This document shows positions 10,910 to 22,193 of a stretch of DNA of 64,000 bases, one piece after another (position 1 is the first letter of the stretch; every line of letters begins with the position of its first letter). Source of the stretch: Blepharisma japonicum (Eukaryota > Ciliophora > Heterotrichea > Heterotrichida > Blepharismidae). Below the pieces are notes generated by a model. That model saw only the letters and a program-made list of their open reading frames with translations, did no database searches and was not told the DNA's origin. The translations under genes and the position numbers were made by a program. The stretch is taken from assembly GCA_949751835.1 (NCBI GenBank), contig CATKHK010000028.1:372001-436000 (forward strand), read 5' to 3'.

Positions 10910-12410
10910 ATGGAGCGTGAAGTCTGGTCGGTCATCCCAGTAACAGTTATCTGTGTAATCCGAGCATGACTTTTAGAGCTAGAGAATTGACAAACTTTCT
11001 TAGAGGCGATTTATTTATACAGGTGGACTGCTTAATGAGTTTTACTTATACAAATCCATCAAAAGATATCCCAAGAGTCTGTGCCTACTTCAATATGGTT
11101 TTAGATATCATTATAAAATGGCTCCAAGCAGTACCTAGTAAAGTTGACAGTTTGAATTTGAAAGATCCAGATGCTTATTTATATGAAAGGCCTACTTCTA
11201 TATATAAATCAGGCTACAAAATGTTAGAAACATTAATCAGCATTTTAGGACTTAACCCAAGGACTGCAAAATTCTATGAAAAAATAAAGCACTCACAAAT
11301 ACAAAGCAGCTTATACAGAATTTTATGAATAAACAAGGGATGGTTTATGTAAAAAATATCATTGAAAGTGATCTTCCTTTGGAGGATTTTTTGAATTTTT
11401 TAGTAGTTCTTCCTCAGCTATTTGTAGTAGGTGGAAGTGCAGCTAAGAGATATATTCCAGATTATTTAGAAGCATTAGTAAACAGCCTTGATAATATCAG
11501 TGATGAAGGAATGATGGAAATTTCAAATAATTACCAAAAATTAGAGCAGTTTATTGATAACTCCAATAATATGATGAAGCGATTCTTCCTGATAATCAAA
11601 GAGAAGTCTATTTAAACCTTTTCCGAAGCAAGCTTAGAATGGATAGACAGTCCTTTATGATGAAACGTGCGACAGAGTCAGTTTTAGACGTGACTGATCT
11701 TTTGGTCATAATTTTTCCAGATTAGCAATTCCTCAGATATTTAACTGATTTTTTTTTCAAGCATTTGTGGTAAAAACCGTTATTGTTCGAATATCTGCAA
11801 GAGGAAATATCCTTATAAAGAGATATGCAGCGTTTTAGAGCCTTCTAAAGATGCCAGCCCTGAAATAAGCATCCCATCTATCGACATACATGAGCCAAAA
11901 TCTTTTCCGACCCCAAAAGAAAGCTCTAGACCTAAGCTCCCGGTTCCTCCTAAAAGTCCTCAACGTCCTCCTGTCTACTCTGCCTATCCATTCCACAATC
12001 TTCTCCTAGAAATCCAGCTATCTCTTTCTAATTTAAAATCTTATGTAGAATCCAAGCATCAAGAATGTGTAGATTTAATAGAAAAATCATTAAAAACTGG
12101 AATTGGTAGAAAACAAGAAAATGATTATAAATTAGAAGAAGTTTTGAAGGTGCACAATTCTTGTGATCACCAAGAATTTGCAGTTTTATGTGTTATGGAA
12201 TTTTTGCTGACTGAGAGCAAGGTGCAGGATGCATTAAAATTGCTGAGGTGGAGAAAAAAAATATTAAAATTAGCTAATATGAATGGATGGGAAATAGCTG
12301 AAGATGTAGCCAAAAGGACTCTTCAGAAGCTTGAAGTGACGTCAAACGATGTTATCGACGCAAATCTTAGGTCAGTTTTGTCATCGAGAAATTCCTTAGA
12401 TTCACAATAA
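10910..12410 (+). pseudogene. Cassette gene f, unit 2: longer broken copy with a MYND-like end
   Basis: This copy extends further 3' than unit 1. The frame is interrupted by single-base differences relative to unit 1 (around 11285 and 11583). The last open segment, about 11737-12410 (TAA), encodes CGKNRYCSNICKRKYPYKEIC-type spacing, which resembles the second half of a MYND zinc finger, then a Pro-rich linker and a helical C-terminus ending in LDSQ. Either the gene is broken or it contains non-15-nt introns. The partner protein and function are unknown, and the MYND reading is tentative. Confidence 0.5.
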
Positions 12411-12441
12411 TTTATTAATGGAAAATGATAATTAAATATTC

Positions 12442-13383
12442 TTATAACTCATCAGGAATATAAATTTGATCACGAATCTCAAAACCTGTAAATGACACAT
12501 TGGTTCTGCGAGAATTCAGTAAAGATGCTGTCACTGGTCTGCTTTTGATAGGAGGAGAGTTATTGTGGCGCTTTATTCTCAGTTAGCTGCAAACACTATG
12601 TCTTTTACTTTTGAGGAGTCTGAGGCCTTTCTGCTGGATTTTTGGCAGGGAATAAAGAAGATACCAAAATATCATGCATGCTTTTAGCATCAGTTATAAG
12701 TGATTCGTCAACTTTGCTGACTGAGCATCATCTTTGTTGCCGATGATATACCCTTGAATCATTTGTGGGGGTTTTTGATAATTTTATATTTGATTTTCCT
12801 CAAGAAAATTAGGAGATTGAGGACTGAGTTCTATACGAGGATTATTAACTTTTGTACTAAAATTTCATCCAGAGCTGTTTTCCCCAACGCTCAGATTTCT
12901 CTGAGGAGGCACTTCTAGCTTTTTATGCATCCATGCCTTTTCTTAAGGTTTAACGAAATTTTTTTTGGTGCTATCAAAGTAGATCGAACATCATCAAGGC
13001 AATAATAATTAAAATTTTTTGTTTTAGAATAATACCTTTGTTTAAGCTGAGATAATGATATAGATCCATTTAGGGTAGTCCTGAATTAATCCAGGAAATT
13101 CACCATTAGTGATCTTATTAGCTTCTTTGTATTTTTGGTCCCATTCTAATGCAGAATAGTCAATCTTTACTTTAGGAGGCTCATAATCATTTAATTTTAT
13201 TTCAGAGATTGCCTCAGTAGATTCGCTATTTGAAGATTCAGTATCGGTTTCTGGAGTTTTCCCTAACTGAGACCTTTCACTCCTTCTATACTTAGGCTTA
13301 TAAATTTAATGAATAACTTTCAGCAATTTTTCATGATTTCTTGACTCTTGCTCTCTAAATTTTCGATTTCTTGCTTCCATCAT
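12442..13383 (-). pseudogene. Cassette gene a, unit 3: broken copy
   Basis: It starts at the same ATG pair as unit 1. It has a TAA in place of a Leu codon near 13307, and T-tract length losses near 12920 and 12798 relative to unit 1. Beyond the shared part it continues to a plausible C-terminus ending in IPDEL and TAA at 12442, a part of the gene that lies outside the window for unit 1. The 3' segment, about 12442-12590, is open on its own. Confidence 0.6.
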
Positions 13384-13530
13384 TTTGATAAAAATATTTA
13401 GAGAAATATTTAAAAATCATACTCAAAATTTTCGAGAAATTACAGTTTTTGTATAAAAAAGTGGAACTCGAAAAAAATTTAACTATCTTTCAATAATAAG
13501 AACTATGGAAAATTAACGAATTATTAAGAA

Positions 13531-14118
13531 ATGTCTAGCCCACAAATGAATGAATTTTTTGAAAAAGATGGGTATTTAACACCTCCAAGAAGAGTTACTG
13601 GCAAGAAATTGAGATGGCCAAGTGCAGTAAAATCTTTAAAGAAAAAAACTCCTACACAAATTTTGATTCTTAATAACATAGATGAAGATTTCTCAGGATT
13701 TTTTAATCGAAAACCGTTATTTCCTCCTAAAGAGCCTGTAGACTTAGTTCCAGACCTTCCAGATCCTGAAAAAAAGTCTCAGCTAAACCCTAATTTATTT
13801 AGATTGACGCCTACAAAAGTTTATTATGAACTCCCAAACCCAGAGATTTTCAATCATATTTCCAATAAAATCCAGTCATCAATATCAGAAGCTTTACAAA
13901 TAATTTCAGACTACAAAAATTCTCCTAGAAAAGAAGATGTAATAGTCCCAAATAACCGAATTGGTGGCTCAATCTATGATACTACAAATAACATGTCTCA
14001 CGCCGTCCAAAATCTCGGACAGGTTTCTCGCACCCTCAACGTTCTTGCTCACTCTATATCCAAACTATCAAAATCCTACAAAAGAAATCCAAGAATGTCC
14101 ATCAGTGAGCTGTCTTAA
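13531..14118 (+). CDS. Cassette gene b, unit 3: 195-aa protein of unknown function
   Basis: Full length and intact, differing from unit 1 by a handful of substitutions (for example Asn to Lys at residue 12 and Pro to Leu near residue 102) with no length change. Pro-rich N-terminal half; possibly helical C-terminal half from about residue 110. It ends 23 bp before the 3' end of gene c on the other strand. No function can be assigned. A conserved length in two paralogues suggests both are maintained. Confidence 0.62.
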   Translation: MSSPQMNEFFEKDGYLTPPRRVTGKKLRWPSAVKSLKKKTPTQILILNNIDEDFSGFFNRKPLFPPKEPVDLVPDLPDPEKKSQLNPNLFRLTPTKVYYELPNPEIFNHISNKIQSSISEALQIISDYKNSPRKEDVIVPNNRIGGSIYDTTNNMSHAVQNLGQVSRTLNVLAHSISKLSKSYKRNPRMSISELS

Positions 14119-14141
14119 ATTAAATGCATAATTAATCATGC

Positions 14142-14861
14142 TTAAAAGAAATAAGTATTAGCTAATATTACTAATAGTAAATGCCCTAGAGACGCCAATC
14201 CACATATAGCATACTTTTTGTTCTCTAAAACAGCGTCATTTTGTATAGGAACCCACTTATAGAAAAAATAGCTTGCCCATGCACATCCGAATATCATAGC
14301 GCACCATCTGACAATATAATGAGAAAAAATACAAATAATTCCTGCAAATAAGAAAGGGATAAGCGAGTAGCAATATAAAGCGACCAGTTCTATCATAGAA
14401 ACTGTACTCCCTTCGTGGCTTGCATAACAATACCCAATAGATGGGATTAAAAATGCTACTGAGTACATAAATGAGGCAATTGATACCAATTTTGCTCCTG
14501 TAGACTGTGTGACTGCAGTGTCTGAAACAGAATTAGCGCTGATTGCAGCGAATAAAAATATTAATGTTGTAGTTGTCCAAAAAGGTACGTACATGTCTGG
14601 CTGCTTGTTTTCAAAGAAACTGCCGTCACTTATCATGTTTACTGTGCTTTTCAGCCGAGAAAAAACAGTTTGAGTGTCGACATCGAAATAAGGCTGATAA
14701 TAAGCTAATTCTCATATTTTGTGCTTGCTGGATTCAGACTTTATGGTTAAGGTTTCAAGCTCTGGGATTTTCTTAGGAGATGAAGCTTTTTCTTCAGCAT
14801 TTTGCTGTGCGAGAGTTCCGTATGATGAAATTCCTTCTTCTTCAAGTCAATCAGTATTCAT
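14142..14861 (-). CDS. YIPF1/YIPF2-like Yip1-domain protein (intact copy, unit 3)
   Basis: 239 aa, no intron, with two TGA=Trp codons in the N-terminal third. The cytosolic N-terminus leads to LAYYQPYFDVDT, then VFSRL and PDMYVPFWT, which closely match the YIPF1/2 signature (YYQxFFDVDT...PDLYGPFW). Five hydrophobic helices follow from about residue 85 to the C-terminus. Yip1-family proteins sit in Golgi and early secretory membranes and associate with Rab GTPases. The start at 14861 is the first ATG, and the standard code would wrongly start the protein 75 codons later. It is the only intact copy among three. Divergent from the kinase gene, with about 510 bp between starts. Confidence 0.85.
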
Positions 14862-15373
14862 TTATTAAATTAATTTCTGATATTATGTCCTGATTAAAAA
14901 ATCCAACATTTTGCTGGGTGAAAAAATAAAGCTGAAGGCAAGGACTTTATTTTAGAAAATTAATAATTAAGCTATTTAGAGAAAAATTAGCTGGATAAGG
15001 ATCTTTTAATATAGATTTTATCAAATATAAAATGATAGACAATTATCGTTATTTATGCTGATAATTAGATTTTTCGAGAAAATTAATTAAAAGCTAATTT
15101 AACTAAGAAATTGAAATTGCTAAGCAGCCAATAAAACAAATGCACCTCTTGCAATTTAAATTATCCTTTCTTCCAAAGAAGAAAATAGTAAAATAGCTTA
15201 GAATTTTAAATAGCAAAGCAATATTTTCAAAAAAAAATCAATGCAAAACTTAAATGCACATATTTCTTGAAATATTTATAAAATTCAATGCAGCAGTTAT
15301 AAAATAAGCTGCCTATCCTGGACCAATAATTTAGAATTTATACATAATCAAAAGAAGCATCGTTATAATTAAT
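14862..15373. promoter_or_regulatory. Divergent spacer between c and d, unit 3
   Basis: Conserved AT-rich spacer shared with units 1 and 2. It presumably contains both start regions. No box-like element is identifiable. Confidence 0.35.
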
Positions 15374-17053
15374 ATGGGACAAATGCTTTGCTGTGCAGCA
15401 GATCCTAACGCATCTATCAAAAATGCCAATGAAAGTGCTGAGCTTTCTATAAATGACGATTACGAAAAATATGAAGACATTACAACTCGTGAAGTTTCGA
15501 AAAAGTCTGCATCTCCTTTTGCAATATTATCTGATGAGTCTCCAAACCCGGAAGATATACGACCACTAGCAGAGAGAAAAAATTCTATTGGGTTTAAAAC
15601 GCGAAATACAATATCCGTTTACCACGAAGAATTAAAAAATTGATACTATATCGAGGATAAAATTATCGGAGAAGGAAGCTTTGGCCTAGTCCGAAAAGTT
15701 ATTCACATTGCCACTGGTCATGAACGCGCAGTAAAATCAATTGATAAAGATGTTTTAGGCAAAAATATTGAGCCAGACATTAATGAGGTCAACATTTTAA
15801 AAACACTTGACCACCCAAATATCATCAAAATATATGATATCTTTGTCGCACCTAAAAAATACCATATTATTATGGAATTAATCACAGGACGAGATATACA
15901 TGATTTTATTAAAAATCATAGCCAATTGTCAGAACAAGATATTTCTAACTGGATGTTCAAAATTTTAGAGGGAATTGCTTATTGCCATTTCAATGGGGTT
16001 ATTCATATGGATATCAAGCCAGATAATATTATGTTTCAAAATGAAGGGCCTGATCCGGTTATCAAAATAGTAGATTTTGGGCTATCCAGAATTAAATCCA
16101 CTCAAAATAAACCAGGAATGGGTAATGGAAAAGTAAATTCTATATAGCCTGTTTATAAAGCTCCAGAGGTTTTAGACGGTATAATTTCTGCAAAAGCAGA
16201 CGTATGAAGCTGTGGAGTTCTTTTATATTGGCTTCTTAGCCATGGATCTTTCCCATTTGAAGGGTCAAATAATGATATGACGCGTCATATCATAAAACAT
16301 GGAGAACTAATTTTTCCAGAAAAGAGTTGAAATTGGGTCACTGAAGGAGCTAAAGATTTAATTAGACAAATGCTCACAAAAGATCCAGATAAGCGTCTTT
16401 CTGCAGAAGAAGCTTTTAAGCACAAATGAGTCCAAGGATTCTCCAACATCCCTCAGATAGACCCTGTATTTATGCAAGATGCTTTTGACCGCTTAGTCAA
16501 ATTTAAGTCATATCTTACCATCCGCCATGCTGCGCTTGAATATATTTCTTCTCATTATTCTGTATCAAAAGATCTAATCAAACTGCAAAAATTCTTTTTA
16601 GATTTAGATAAAAACCATGATGGATCTTTAAGCAAAGAAGAATTATCTGAAGCAGTCCGAAAATTAAGGCTGAGAAAAAAAACTGATATACAAGAGCTAA
16701 TAGAGACACTTGACACTGACCGAAGTGGTCAAGTTGATTATTCAGAATTTATAACTGGAGCTTTGAAATGGGAAAAAAATATGACTAAACAAAAACTTGA
16801 AGCCGCTTTTAAGGCTTTTGATTTAGTGAGATATATATAGGATAAAAACGGAGAAATTGATATAGATGAGCTAAAACAAGTATTGGGAGATAATGAGATG
16901 GTCGATGAAGCTACATGGGACAAAATTCTGTCTGAAGCTGATTTAAACCACGATGGAAAGATCCAGTTGTCTGAATTCGAATCGGCGCTCAAAGCCAATT
17001 ATCTTGATGGTCTGGAGGAAAAAGATTTAATAATTGCAGGACTTCGGAGATAA
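15374..17053 (+). CDS. Calcium-dependent protein kinase (CDPK), unit 3, apparently complete
   Basis: 549 aa after removing 15-nt introns at 16133-16147 and 16826-16840. MGQMLCC N-terminus (Gly2 myristoylation, Cys palmitoylation), then a Ser/Thr kinase with GEGSFG, AVK, HMDIKPDN, DFGLS, KAPE and DVWSCG, a junction region, and four EF hands with intact ligands (DKNHDG; DTDRSG; DLDKNG formed across the second intron; DLNHDG). The HMD catalytic loop replaces HRD. This copy combines the original N-terminus with all EF hands and is the best model of the ancestral cassette kinase. It is convergent with gene e, 251 bp away. Confidence 0.9.
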
Positions 17054-17304
17054 TTAATGATCTCAGTAATTTAAGTGATGGTGTGGAATTAACTGATTAA
17101 TATTTAAATGCTTTTAGAGAAAAATAGATTAAAATTAAACGGCATTAGCATTCCATCAATATTTTGATTTCTTCTAAAAATATTATTTTGTGTTGCCTTT
17201 AATTAAAATGACTTCTCTTAAACTCAAAATAAGCTCACAATTAATCCTTAAGTAGCCTCTTAACAAATAATAAAATTTTTATGATTATTTCTAATTTCTT
17301 TTAA

Positions 17305-17799
17305 TTAATGATTATAAATCCTCCCAAGCTCATTTCTTGCAAATCCAGGGTTAGTTTCTCTTATATGAAAATCATTTAACACATAATGGCTTATCCCTGC
17401 TTTATGCTTCAGCATCTTTGGCTTGTCCATTGTTCTTAAATTCGCCTCTAGAGCTCTGTTAAATAAATCTTTATTCATTTCTTCCCCTCCTCCAACTGAG
17501 CTTTTTCTCAATAATGACTTTACATAGCTGACTTTTGGCGACAAGCTTCTTCTATACGTAGCTTGATGCTTTTCTGCATTAATTTTCAATGGAGTCCCTT
17601 CTCTTTTAGGGTAGTCTTGGTAAAAAGTCACACAGAAATGTGAGCTGTTAAAGCGAGTTACATCATCAAGCTTACTTTTTTCAGTATAACTAGGGGTCCA
17701 GAATTTGGAGACTAGTTGGGTTTTCCTTGGAATTTTATTTGCAGTGAATTCTTTTAGTTTTTGGATATCTGAGAGAGGTTGCTGAACTGCTGAGCTCAT
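17305..17799 (-). CDS. Cassette gene e, unit 3: intact 164-aa protein of unknown function
   Basis: Complete frame of 164 codons from ATG at 17799 to TAA. Basic, with no membrane segment or signal, and with several short Pro/Tyr/Arg motifs (FYQDYPKREG, ISHYVLNDFHIRETNPGF) reminiscent of small axonemal microtubule-inner proteins, though no family can be named. Units 1 and 2 have 5'-truncated copies. The start lies only 12 bp after the stop codon of the pseudokinase gene upstream on the same strand, so the promoter must overlap that gene unless the two are co-transcribed. Confidence 0.62.
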   Translation of the reverse strand: MSSAVQQPLSDIQKLKEFTANKIPRKTQLVSKFWTPSYTEKSKLDDVTRFNSSHFCVTFYQDYPKREGTPLKINAEKHQATYRRSLSPKVSYVKSLLRKSSVGGGEEMNKDLFNRALEANLRTMDKPKMLKHKAGISHYVLNDFHIRETNPGFARNELGRIYNH

Positions 17800-17811
17800 A
17801 TATTAAAATTA

Positions 17812-20130
17812 TTAAATTTTTATGCTTACTACACTTTCAGATAAAGTCCTCATATACCTTCTAGGGAAACTAACTTGCTCATCTATATTATCAGTTTGGT
17901 TCCATTCTGGGCCTAGCCTAGGTGGTCTTATCTGCTTTCTCACCAATTCTTTCCAATTAGTCCCTTTAAAAAAATCATGTTTTTTGATATCTGAAATCGT
18001 CGGCCTTTTAGAAGGGTTTCTATTCATGCACACTATAATTAAATTTTTTGCTTCTTCACTTACAAACGAAGGAAACGTGAGTTTGGCTGTTTTTATATTT
18101 TTATATAAAATCTGTGTGTCTTCATTATAATAAGGAGGAATCCCAGTAAGCATTTCATATAGCAGTGACCCTAAGCTATATATATCAAGAGCTTGATAAA
18201 TCCCTTGTTTATGCAATGTTTCTGGTGCCATATAAGCAGGCGCTCCACAAAAGGTTTTTGTGGGATTTGTATCACTAACATTTTCTTTTGCTAAATAAAA
18301 ATTCGCGATCCTAATATGTCCAGGCGCATCAATATAAATTGATTCAGGCTTAAGTCCTCTATATACAATATCATGCTTATGCAAAAAGCTTAACGCCAGG
18401 ATTGTTTCTGCTAGATAAAATCTTGCAGTGTCTTCATCAAGCCTTTTCCTTAAATCTAAATGGTTTCTGATAGTCCCATTCGGGCAATGCTCAAGAATAA
18501 GGTACAAATAGTTAGAGGATTGGTAAGATTTGTACATTAAAATGATAAAGGGGTGCTTTATTTTTTTCAGGACGCTATATTCGGATAAGGCGAATTTTAT
18601 GCTGTTCATGTTTTGGAGGAAAGTTTTGTTGAACATTTTTAGGGTGTAGACGTTGCCGTCTGACACCCTTGCAAGCTTGTAAAGTCTTCCAAGCTGCTCT
18701 ACGCCGATTTCTTCGACGATTTCGTAGTTGCGGTCTGGTGAAGAGTCGTCTTCCATCATACGATTTAAGGCAGACAAAGGCTCATCTTCTTCGACTTTTA
18801 TAGGAGAATTTGTAAAAATTCTTGGAAGCTCATACTCATCATTATCAGACTCTTGGGTTATCGTCACAAAATGAATAGGATTTTTATTGGTCGGACTCCC
18901 CTTAAAATTCCTTTTTTGCCAATAATTAACTGCATCTTTAATTCTATTAGTCCATTGTTCTATTACTTCTGGGTAGCATGAGTTATATTTTAGCTTAACA
19001 GAGTTTGTCACAGCCATCATATAATAATAGCTTCTATTAAATCCTTTATTTGAAGAGTTTTTTATAGCTGTAACCTCTTCAAGAAGCACTGAAAATTTAG
19101 GCTCTTCATTATCTAGGAAACTTTCACGGGTTTTATAATGATATAAAAAAGCTTCCTCTACGTCTAAAACTAGAAATACTTGTTTATCTGTCAAAAACAT
19201 TGGGGTGCTAAAATAAATCATCCCAGAAAAACTCGGAGGCATGTCAGGGTCCTTTATTTTTGAATTTGTGTATTTCTTAAGCATCTGCTCGCCCATATAC
19301 TTTGGAATTTCTTCCAAAATTGCAGGCTTCAAAGCTAATTCCAAAGGAATTTTCCCATTTGGGTCTTCAATAGTCATTGATGCACCATTTTCAATTAGCA
19401 GTACTACAACTGCTGTTTCGCCTGAGGCGCATGCTAAATGTAGCGCAGTGCCTCTATTTTCTGTCATTTTATCAATATCTACAGAAGGATACGATAATAA
19501 TGTTTTCACACACTCAAAATGTCCATGTAGCGAGCACAGCTGAAGAGGGGTCCAGCCATCCTCAGTTTCTCTATTTACATTGACTCTTCAGCTCAAAAGA
19601 GCTTTGAGGATCTCTAAGTTGCCATTTAAGCAAACATAATGGATACACCTTCATCCGGTTGTAAATGGCTTGTTCAAAAATGTCGTGATTTCACCTTTAG
19701 GGACTTTATATGATTGGCTTTCTCTAAATTTGTCAATTATTTCTGATAGCTGCTGGACTGTGCCACGTTTGCAAACCTATTTAAACGATACGCTGATAGC
19801 TTGAGGTAAAAGATATGAATCAATTGTTCTCCGCTTCGTGTATTTTTCTACCAAAAGCTCTTGTGTGTTTGTGTCAGCATTTTCTTTTAAATGAGAAATC
19901 TCAACAAGGACACAAGAACCGTTGGACAAGCCAAAAAAGCTACAAAGCCAGCCCTCTACTATCATAACTTTGATATGGCAAATGTAAGTATAAAGCTTCA
20001 AACGGTTCGAGTTTATGTGAGCGCGTTCTTCTATAAGCTGCTTTAGCTCAGAAACTGTAGCATCAAGAGGGAGAGATATAGAACAGAAAATGACCTGGGG
20101 GTTGTCATGAGCTCGTAATACAATATCCAT
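17812..20130 (-). CDS. UBL-ankyrin-PH-AGC pseudokinase
   Basis: 767 aa with one 15-nt intron (19777-19791) and TGA=Trp in the ankyrin region. Domains: ubiquitin-like fold at about residues 1-80; ankyrin repeats at about 150-280 (DGWTPLQLCSLHGH, GTALHLACASGE); PH domain at about 300-410; AGC-type kinase at about 475-740. The kinase keeps the VAIK-type lysine (TLKMF), the helix-C Glu and APE. The catalytic loop reads YRGLKPES, with Gly for the catalytic Asp and Ser for the metal-binding Asn. DFG is replaced by NFY, and the Gly-rich loop is degenerate. It is predicted to be a catalytically dead scaffold, with PH for membrane binding and ankyrin/UBL for partners. The domain order is unusual. Confidence 0.83.
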
Positions 20131-21048
20131 TTTATAATGCAGGAGATAAATTTAAATTAATTTTAAGGCAAGGAAATAATGAAGAGGATGATTAAAAATT
20201 TTTTGAGAGGAAATAATGAAGAAGTTGAAGTTAAATTTGTGATTAAAAAATTAATTTGGGAATGATAGGATTATCTTGTAAAGAATTAAAAATATTAGCC
20301 TTTTAGTGTGTAAATAAGAAGATTTTACTAATAATAATTTAAAAATAAATAAAATAAGTAGAATTTTGGAAATTAATTAATATAGTCTGAATAAATTAAG
20401 TTTTACTTTAAATTAAAATAAATGAGAAAAGGAAGTTTTACAACCTAAATATGTCAGGATACTTAAGTTATATATTAGCTCCCATAAAGCTATTATAATG
20501 CTATATGCATAATATAGTGATCTATAATCATCTTATAAAGTATTAAGTACACTATAAAGAAAAGTAAAAGAATCACTGTAATATGCCTGAAGAACTTTTC
20601 CATCAAATTAGGCTTTCAAGCAAAAGGTTATTATAAAAAATCTTCCAGTTGTTTAAAAATAGCATAACCTATAAATTACTAAGTGTTTACTATTGAAAAT
20701 TTATTAATAAAGACTTATTTTGATTCATAATAATTTTAAGTAATATAAAGTTTTAAAAAATTAAGTAGCCTATAGATAGAGTTAGATTAGTTTATACCAA
20801 AACTTCTTTATTTCTACTTTGCGATGCATCATATATGCTACTTTCAAAAATATTCCCCTAATAATTTCCAGCATGAAATTAGTAACAGCCAAAACATATC
20901 TTTTATATTGAAGTTAAAGTTAAGCTTTTAATAATAGAAGAATGCTTCATATTTCTAACTAAATTAAAAAAGAAACGCACTTCAGGTAGAATGCAATAGT
21001 TCGCAGCAAAAAAACGTAAGAAATGGTTTTAATAATTTTCAATAAAAT
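20131..21048. other. AT-rich spacer, no gene seen
   Basis: About 918 bp between divergent genes, very A+T-rich, with no ORF of useful length, tRNA or repeat recognisable. It probably contains the promoters of the pseudokinase gene and the gene at 21049. Confidence 0.5.
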
Positions 21049-22143
21049 ATGAGTTCAGCAGAATTTCCAATCGAAGCAGCTAAATCAATAGGCTCAAATA
21101 AAGTAAGCCCTGAATTTGCTCAGTTTTTACAGCAATCAGAAGGTGAAGTAGAGAAAACAAAATTTATGATGTTTAGAGGCGAAAAATCGCCGAACTCTGA
21201 CTCTGTAGGCGACTCACTTACAAAGTTTAATTCTGGGGATGGGCTAAATGACTTTAGAAATATAAATATACACCCTAGGTTTGAATCTTCCTCCTTCCAA
21301 ATCCACGAAAAAATTGTAAAAATCATATAGGAAACAATAAAAGAAGCTCCTATAGAATATTATGAATCCATTCTATATGATTTGTGTAGGCGTTACAATT
21401 TAGAATTATTCTCAAAAAAAATAACCACAAAGTGTATTGAGATTTTCCATCACATTTATAGGCTAAAAGCTGAAGAAGAAGACTTATCCCCTAATGAAGT
21501 GTCTCAGCTAAACATGCATTTTGAAGATGTCTTGACTTCTTTTCCTAAGATTTTCCAAGAATATGAGTTGTTTAAAGAGACTTTAAACTTGGCATCTGCA
21601 CTTGCTGTTAAATGAGGAATAGCTCATATAGATCATTATTCATATAGATTGACCGGAAGATCAATGAATATTAAAATGCTTGATTTACAGGAACTAAACA
21701 CAAACTTATTCACATGTGAAACTATTTGAATAGCGACTATGATAAAGCAAGATCCTTTTGTAAAAATCGCTGATGACCAGATTGCTCAATACGCTTATTT
21801 ATTATTACAAGTGGTCACAAAGCTTGTAAACTCAATATTATCATTAAACCAGCACTGTAACCTCAACAACACCCCTACTATCGCAGGTCTTGTTGCTTCA
21901 AAAAATCCTAAAGTTACAAAATTCAGTGGAATTGAGCCTAACTATGACGCTGAAGTGGTGGCTTATCAAAGGCTAAAACTTAAACGAGGACTTTTAAGCT
22001 TCTGCGTAAAAGACAGAGACTTAAAGACTATAAAAGAAATTAAAGGTTTATTAGAAGATTTTGAAAATGTTTATCGACAATTTGAACAGTCTTTGATGGT
22101 AAACATTTTAGGCATGTCCAAACACGCAAAAGATGTTGTATAG
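21049..22143 (+). CDS. 359-aa protein of unknown function
   Basis: One 15-nt intron (21316-21330) bridges the two main frames, and several TGA codons read as Trp. No family is recognised. The N-terminus (about 1-85) is polar and probably disordered; the remainder looks all-helical with no membrane segment or signal. It ends in TAG, 50 bp before the phosphotransferase start on the same strand. The spliced continuous frame and splice-consistent signals make the gene model solid even though the function is not known. Confidence 0.65.
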
Positions 22144-22193
22144 AATATCCTTTTAATAAGTAGTAATGTTTGTTAAAATATTCGTTTTATATA

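Noticed and set aside
1-17800. Assembly artefact as the explanation for the three units
   Set aside because: Each unit has its own substitutions, indels and a unique junction sequence, and the kinases differ functionally; real duplication is more likely, though not proven without reads.
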